From Pseudoxanthomonas sp. 3HH-4 (GTDB taxonomy: Bacteria; Pseudomonadota; Gammaproteobacteria; Xanthomonadales; Xanthomonadaceae), in contig NZ_VFPB01000004.1 in assembly GCF_006716465.1 (NCBI RefSeq), forward strand, positions 62,001-126,000: a stretch of DNA of 64,000 nt, given 5' to 3'. The notes beneath the pieces were generated by a model. That model searched no databases, was not told where the DNA came from, and saw nothing but the letters and a program-made list of their open reading frames with translations. Every line of letters begins with the position of its first letter. Within the stretch, counting starts at the first letter, position 1. This document shows positions 60,355 through 64,000 of this stretch, piece after piece. A program made the position numbers and the translations under genes.

Positions 60355-62193
60355 TTGCGCGCGATTCTTGCCGCCTTGTTGATCTCGCTGCCGTGGCTCG
60401 CCGCGTGTTCGCGCGATGCGGCGACGCCGGACGAAGCGGGTGCCGCCGCCGATGCCGTACGCATGCCCAGCGTGACGGTGACGGGCGATGACAGCGGCGT
60501 GGACGAACTGAACTGGCGCCCGCCCGCCGTGGCCCTGGTGCCCGGCGATGCGGCCGACGCACACCGGCGTGCGGCGCGTGCGTTGTCCGAAGGACGCCTG
60601 TTCGATGGCCCGGACGACGCGATCCCGCTTTACCTCGCGCTGCAACGGCTCGATGCCGGCGATGCGCGCGCGAAGACCGGCCTAGGCCGCAGTCTGGATC
60701 GCCTTCTGGACCAGGGCGCGCAGGTGATGCGCCATGCCGAGGACCGCACCGAGGCCCTCCGCCGCGCACGGCAGATCGCCGCCGTGGCGCGTACCGTGGC
60801 TCCGGCCGATCCGGCGGTCGTCGCCTATCTCGCGCGGGTGGACGAGGCCGATCAGCTCACCCGGCTGAACGTGGCCAGCGAACGCGCCCTGCGCGAAGGC
60901 ACGCTGGGCGAGAACGGCGGCGGCGCATTGGCGGGTTTCCGCGAAGTGCTGAAGTGGAAGCCAGGCCAGCCGCGCGCCCTGCAGGGCGTCGCGGCGGTGG
61001 AGAGCGCCATGATCCGCCGTGCGGAAGAGGCGGCGCTGGCCAGCGACTTCGCCACCACGCGCCTCTGGCTGGACCATGCCGCCAAGGTCCGCGAGGACGC
61101 GCAGACCGTGGCCGATGCGCGCGTGCGCGTGGAGGCCATCCGTATGGCGCGCATCGCCGAACTGCGCGATGCCGGCGTACGCGACATGGCCACGCCGCTC
61201 GGACTGAAGGACGCACGCGTGAAGCTGGCCGAGGTGTTGCGCATCGCCGAGCCCGGCAATCGCGTGGCGGCCGATTTCCGCCAGCGCATCGACCTGGCCA
61301 CGCACTACGGCCTGTACCGTCCGGGCCAGGCCTTCACCGATGCGCTGCACCATGGTGGCCGCGGGCCGGCGATGGTGGTGGTGCAGCACGGTGGCTTCAG
61401 CATGGGCGCGGGCGAGGAAGAAAAGGATGCCGCCGATGCCGAGAAGCCTGCCCATTACGTGCGTTTCGATCGCGGATTCGCGATGGCCCTGCACCCGGTG
61501 ACGGTGGGCGAATTCCGCCGCTTCGTGGAAGCCACCCAGTACCGTCCACGTGCCACGCGCCGTGGGCACTCCATCGTCTACGACGAGCGCAGCGGCAATT
61601 TCGTGCGCCGCAGCGGCGTGGACTGGCGCTCGGACTACAACGGCCAGCCTGCCAGCGACGACATGCCGGTGCTGCACGTCAGCGTGTACGACGCCGAGGC
61701 CTATGCCGAATGGCTGGCCGGCCAGACCGGTCATGGCTACCGCCTGCCCAGTGAGGCCGAATACGAATACGCCCTGCGCGCCGGCCAGCAGGGCCGCTAT
61801 CCCTGGGGCAACGGCCAGCCCCCCCGAGGGGTGGCCAACCTGACCGGGGGCAACGACCGTTCGCCCAGCGGGCGCACCTGGAACAACGCCTTCATCGGCT
61901 ATGGCGACGGCTACTGGGGGCCGGCGCCGGTGGGCCGCTTCCGCGCCAATGCCTTCGGCCTGAAGGACCTGGACGGCAACATCAGCGAATGGGTCGGCGA
62001 CTGCTGGCACGCCAGCTACCGGCGCGCCCCCGCGGACGGGGCGGCGTGGTTCAATCCCGGCTGCCGGTCACGGGTGGTGCGCGGCGGGTCCTGGGCCAGT
62101 TCGCCGGCGCAGGCACGTGCCGCGTGGCGCTCGTCGTCGGATTCGGATATGACTAATGCGCGGGTGGGCTTCCGCGTCGTTCGCGGCATCTAG
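60355..62193 (+). CDS. Lipoprotein with helical repeats and a formylglycine-generating-enzyme (SUMF1-type) domain
   Basis: A 612-residue envelope protein. The N-terminal signal ends in the lipobox LAAC (near residue 18). A helical-repeat part (about 60-320) is followed by a SUMF1/FGE-type domain (about 345-612): GGFSMGAGEEEKDAADAEKPAHYVRFDRGFAMALHPVTVGEFRRFVEAT, YRLPSEAEYEYALRAGQQGRYPWGN, DLDGNISEWVGDCWH and the final VRGGSWASSPAQARAAWRSSSDSDMTNARVGFRVVR. Cysteines GDCWH and NPGC are present, but I cannot tell whether they match the catalytic pair, so it may be a binding-only member. The start is TTG 60355, favoured by GGAGG four bases upstream; no ATG fits. Confidence 0.85.
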   Translation: MRAILAALLISLPWLAACSRDAATPDEAGAAADAVRMPSVTVTGDDSGVDELNWRPPAVALVPGDAADAHRRAARALSEGRLFDGPDDAIPLYLALQRLDAGDARAKTGLGRSLDRLLDQGAQVMRHAEDRTEALRRARQIAAVARTVAPADPAVVAYLARVDEADQLTRLNVASERALREGTLGENGGGALAGFREVLKWKPGQPRALQGVAAVESAMIRRAEEAALASDFATTRLWLDHAAKVREDAQTVADARVRVEAIRMARIAELRDAGVRDMATPLGLKDARVKLAEVLRIAEPGNRVAADFRQRIDLATHYGLYRPGQAFTDALHHGGRGPAMVVVQHGGFSMGAGEEEKDAADAEKPAHYVRFDRGFAMALHPVTVGEFRRFVEATQYRPRATRRGHSIVYDERSGNFVRRSGVDWRSDYNGQPASDDMPVLHVSVYDAEAYAEWLAGQTGHGYRLPSEAEYEYALRAGQQGRYPWGNGQPPRGVANLTGGNDRSPSGRTWNNAFIGYGDGYWGPAPVGRFRANAFGLKDLDGNISEWVGDCWHASYRRAPADGAAWFNPGCRSRVVRGGSWASSPAQARAAWRSSSDSDMTNARVGFRVVRGI

Positions 62194-62210
62194 CCGCCAG
62201 GGAGAGGGTG

Positions 62211-63122
62211 ATGAGGCAAGATCCAAACGGGCGCTCGCACTACGGGCAGGGCGGCGGGCGGCGTGGCGGCGGACTGGGCAACCTGCGCTGGCTGATCCTG
62301 CTGGGTTTCCTGGTGTATGGCGGCTGCTATTACCTCAACAATCGCGTGGTCGATCCGTACACCGGCGAGAAAGTGCTGATCGACGGTTCCATCGGCGTGG
62401 AGGAAGAGAAGGCGCTCGGCCTGCAGGCTTACCAGGAGATCCTTTCGCAGGAGCAGCCGGTCGATCCGAATTCGCAGATCGCGCAGGAGGTGCGCACCAT
62501 CGCGCAACGCTTGATCGCGAAGATCCCCGAAGTCGAAGCCGCCATCGCGGCGGAGAAGGGCACCCAGCCCAGCGGCAACTGGAAGACCTTCGAATGGGAT
62601 GTCAACGTCATCCAGTCCGACCAGGCCAACGCCTTCTGCCTGCCGGGCGGCAAGATGGCGGTCTATACCGGGCTGATCCCGGTGGCGAAGAACGCCGACG
62701 CGGTAGCGGTCGTGATGGGCCACGAGATCGCCCACGCGCTGCTGCGCCACGGCGCCCAGCGCATGTCGCAGCAGAAGCTCACCCAGATCGGCCAGATGGC
62801 CGGTGCGATGAGCGGCATGGATCCGCAGCAGCAGCAGATGGTGATGGCGGCGATGGGTTACGGCTACCTGCTGCCGTACGCACGCGAGCACGAGACACAG
62901 GCCGACGAAGTGGGCCTGATGCTGGCGGCCGCCGCCTGCTTCAATCCGCAGGAAGCCGTGCCGCTGTGGCAGCGCATGAGCGAGGCTAGCGGCGGACAGG
63001 CACCGCCGGAGTTTTCCTCCACCCATCCCAATCCCGGCACGCGCATCCAGAATCTCACCGCGCTGATGCCCAGGGCGATGGAATACCGCCAGAAGTTCTG
63101 CCCGCAGGGAGCGGCGCAGTGA
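62211..63122 (+). CDS. M48-type zinc metalloprotease with N-terminal membrane anchor
   Basis: A 303-residue protease. A Gly/Arg-rich start is followed by a membrane anchor (WLILLGFLVYGGCYYL, about residues 28-43). The zinc site is VMGHEIAHALLRHGAQRM (HExxH), and HETQADEVGLML supplies the third ligand, as in M48 family BepA/LoiP-like proteases. HPNPGTRIQNL near the C-terminus also fits. It probably works in the periplasm on damaged or misassembled proteins. ATG 62211 has GGAGAGGG just upstream. Its stop overlaps the next start (GTGA). Confidence 0.9.
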   Translation: MRQDPNGRSHYGQGGGRRGGGLGNLRWLILLGFLVYGGCYYLNNRVVDPYTGEKVLIDGSIGVEEEKALGLQAYQEILSQEQPVDPNSQIAQEVRTIAQRLIAKIPEVEAAIAAEKGTQPSGNWKTFEWDVNVIQSDQANAFCLPGGKMAVYTGLIPVAKNADAVAVVMGHEIAHALLRHGAQRMSQQKLTQIGQMAGAMSGMDPQQQQMVMAAMGYGYLLPYAREHETQADEVGLMLAAAACFNPQEAVPLWQRMSEASGGQAPPEFSSTHPNPGTRIQNLTALMPRAMEYRQKFCPQGAAQ

Positions 63123-63661
63123 AGACGCTGGCCGGCGTGGTCCTGCTCGCCGTCGCGGCTGTCGCCACCCCCGCGCACGCGGTGATCAAGGACGCGCAGC
63201 CCAACGGCTTCACCATCGAGAATTCCGAATGGGTGCCGGTCGCGCCGCAGGTGGCGTACGCGGCATTGGTCAACGACGTCGGCCGCTGGTGGCCGGCCGA
63301 CCACACCTGGTGGGGCGATGCGTCGAAGCTCGCCATCAGCGACAAGGCCGGCGGCTGCTTCTGCGAGATCAACGGCGCGCAGCAGGCGTGGCACATGACG
63401 GTGACCTTCACCGATCCCGGCAAGCTGATGCGCATGACCGGCGGCCTCGGTCCGTTGCAGGGCATGGGCCAGGACGGTGCACTGGAGTGGCGCTTCACCG
63501 AAGAAAACGGCGGCACCCGCATCACCCTGTGGTATCGCGTCGGCGGCTACACGCCGGATGACATGAGCAAGTTCGCACCCGTCGTGGACAAGGTGCAGGG
63601 CCTGCAACTGGGCGGCCTGGCCACCTTCCTGCGCAAGGGCGCCGACGGCGCTCCGCGCTGA
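63119..63661 (+). CDS. Exported SRPBCC-fold protein
   Basis: A 180-residue protein with a signal peptide (KTLAGVVLLAVAAVATPAHA, about residues 1-21) and a START/SRPBCC-like ligand-binding body: VPVAPQVAYAALVNDVGRWWPADHTWWGDASKL and LEWRFTEENGGTRITLWYRVGGYTP. The hydrophobic-cavity fold binds lipids or similar ligands; export is unusual for the family. It starts at a GTG that overlaps the protease stop (GTGA), so it belongs to the same transcript. Confidence 0.85.
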   Translation: MKTLAGVVLLAVAAVATPAHAVIKDAQPNGFTIENSEWVPVAPQVAYAALVNDVGRWWPADHTWWGDASKLAISDKAGGCFCEINGAQQAWHMTVTFTDPGKLMRMTGGLGPLQGMGQDGALEWRFTEENGGTRITLWYRVGGYTPDDMSKFAPVVDKVQGLQLGGLATFLRKGADGAPR

Positions 63662-63696
63662 CATTCACGCCAACGTTTCGAGGAAAGGAAGACCGC

Positions 63697-63936
63697 ATGA
63701 GCATTCGTTTGTCGGAAAAGGACAGTGGCCGCACGCTGGGCAGCATCTCGCAGGAAGACTTCCAACTGCTGGTCGACCACATGGAAGAGGAATCGTCCAA
63801 GGACCAGGACTATTACGTGGAGCACACCGCCATCGATGCGCTGGAAAGCCTGGGCGCCAGCGCGGGTTTCATTGCGCTATTGCGCGCGGCGGTCGGCGAG
63901 TCGGACGGCATCGATGTGGTGTGGGCAGCGGAGTAA
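63697..63936 (+). CDS. Small conserved acidic protein of unknown function
   Basis: A 79-residue acidic protein: SIRLSEKDSGRTLGSISQEDFQLLVDHMEEESSKDQDYYVEHTAIDALESLGASAGFIALLRAAVGESDGIDVVW. I recognise the look of a small xanthomonad/cyanobacterial family sometimes labelled 'galactosyldiacylglycerol synthase', a label with no visible support here. It has AGGAAAG before ATG 63697 and lies 35 bases after the SRPBCC gene, so it is probably in the same transcript. Confidence 0.75.
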   Translation: MSIRLSEKDSGRTLGSISQEDFQLLVDHMEEESSKDQDYYVEHTAIDALESLGASAGFIALLRAAVGESDGIDVVWAAE

Positions 63937-63958
63937 GGCGAGCAATGCATTTCCGTAG

Positions 63959-63987
63959 GATGGGTTGAGCCGAAGGCGATACCCATC
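63959..63987. repeat. Intergenic hairpin repeat (GATGGGT/ACCCATC)
   Basis: GATGGGT (63959-63965) and ACCCATC (63981-63987) close a stem around TTGAGCCGAAGGCGAT. Elements reading 'GGATGGGTTGAGC...GATACCCATC' recur between genes in xanthomonads and relatives. Confidence 0.6.
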
Positions 63988-64000
63988 GCTTGCGGAATTA

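Overview
The window is a high-GC chromosomal segment that most resembles a member of the Xanthomonadaceae (Pseudoxanthomonas / Stenotrophomonas / Lysobacter / Xanthomonas group). The reasons are gene content (fused ThrA with a Thr/Ile leader peptide, MalA-type TonB-dependent receptor with its amylolytic cluster, BigR-type sulfide regulon, chromosomal-integron attC-like sites) and REP-like inverted repeats starting (T/G)GTAGGAGCGACG and CCTTCCCCCGC. The genus is an inference; no rRNA gene is present.

Layout. 1-5.6 kb is core: a truncated DMT transporter, a DUF4190-pyrD-murB operon, an ALDH7-type aldehyde dehydrogenase, tRNA-Arg(CCT) and a GNAT acetyltransferase. 5.6-10.7 kb is the threonine operon (leader/attenuator, thrA, thrB, thrC). 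10.9-12.8 kb holds two exported L,D-transpeptidases. 12.8-22.3 kb is a divergent sulfide/persulfide island: one arm has two rhodaneses, a BigR/SqrR-type repressor, a carboxymuconolactone-decarboxylase-like protein and an ETHE1-like metallo-hydrolase; the other has sulfide:quinone reductase, a DUF2892 membrane protein, an RND pump pair, a CxxCH lipoprotein and an OsmC protein. Two TTAG-N6-CTAA palindromes lie between the arms. 22.5-32.8 kb is a maltodextrin-use locus (LacI regulator, alpha-amylase, MFS transporter, alpha-glucosidase, esterase, TonB-dependent receptor). An identical 18-bp near-palindrome lies upstream of the divergent enzyme/transporter genes and upstream of the receptor.

32.9-59.1 kb looks like an accessory island. 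A degenerate tRNA-Ala copy with its own hairpin terminator (32.9 kb) and an intact tRNA-Ala(CGC) (59.0 kb) bound it in the same orientation, and an integrase-like remnant lies just inside the intact tRNA. The island carries a glutathione-transferase / M20 peptidase / Lrp / diaminopropionate-lyase group, scattered stress-type and protease genes, a PadR-DUF1700 pair with a clear operator, two integron attC-like sites, and an 11-kb divergent module. That module joins an STM4011-STM4015-type cluster (two radical SAM enzymes, an alkaline-phosphatase-superfamily hydrolase, an ATP-grasp protein, a leucine-rich-repeat protein) to a MoxR-vWA-beta-propeller (bpX) conflict-type operon. A short hairpin repeat recurs at gene 3' ends across the island and occurs on both edges of the 11-kb module. 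I consider this module the best candidate for an undescribed system.

59.1-64 kb is core again: RNase D, an FGE/SUMF1-type lipoprotein, an M48-type zinc protease, an SRPBCC exported protein and a small conserved protein.
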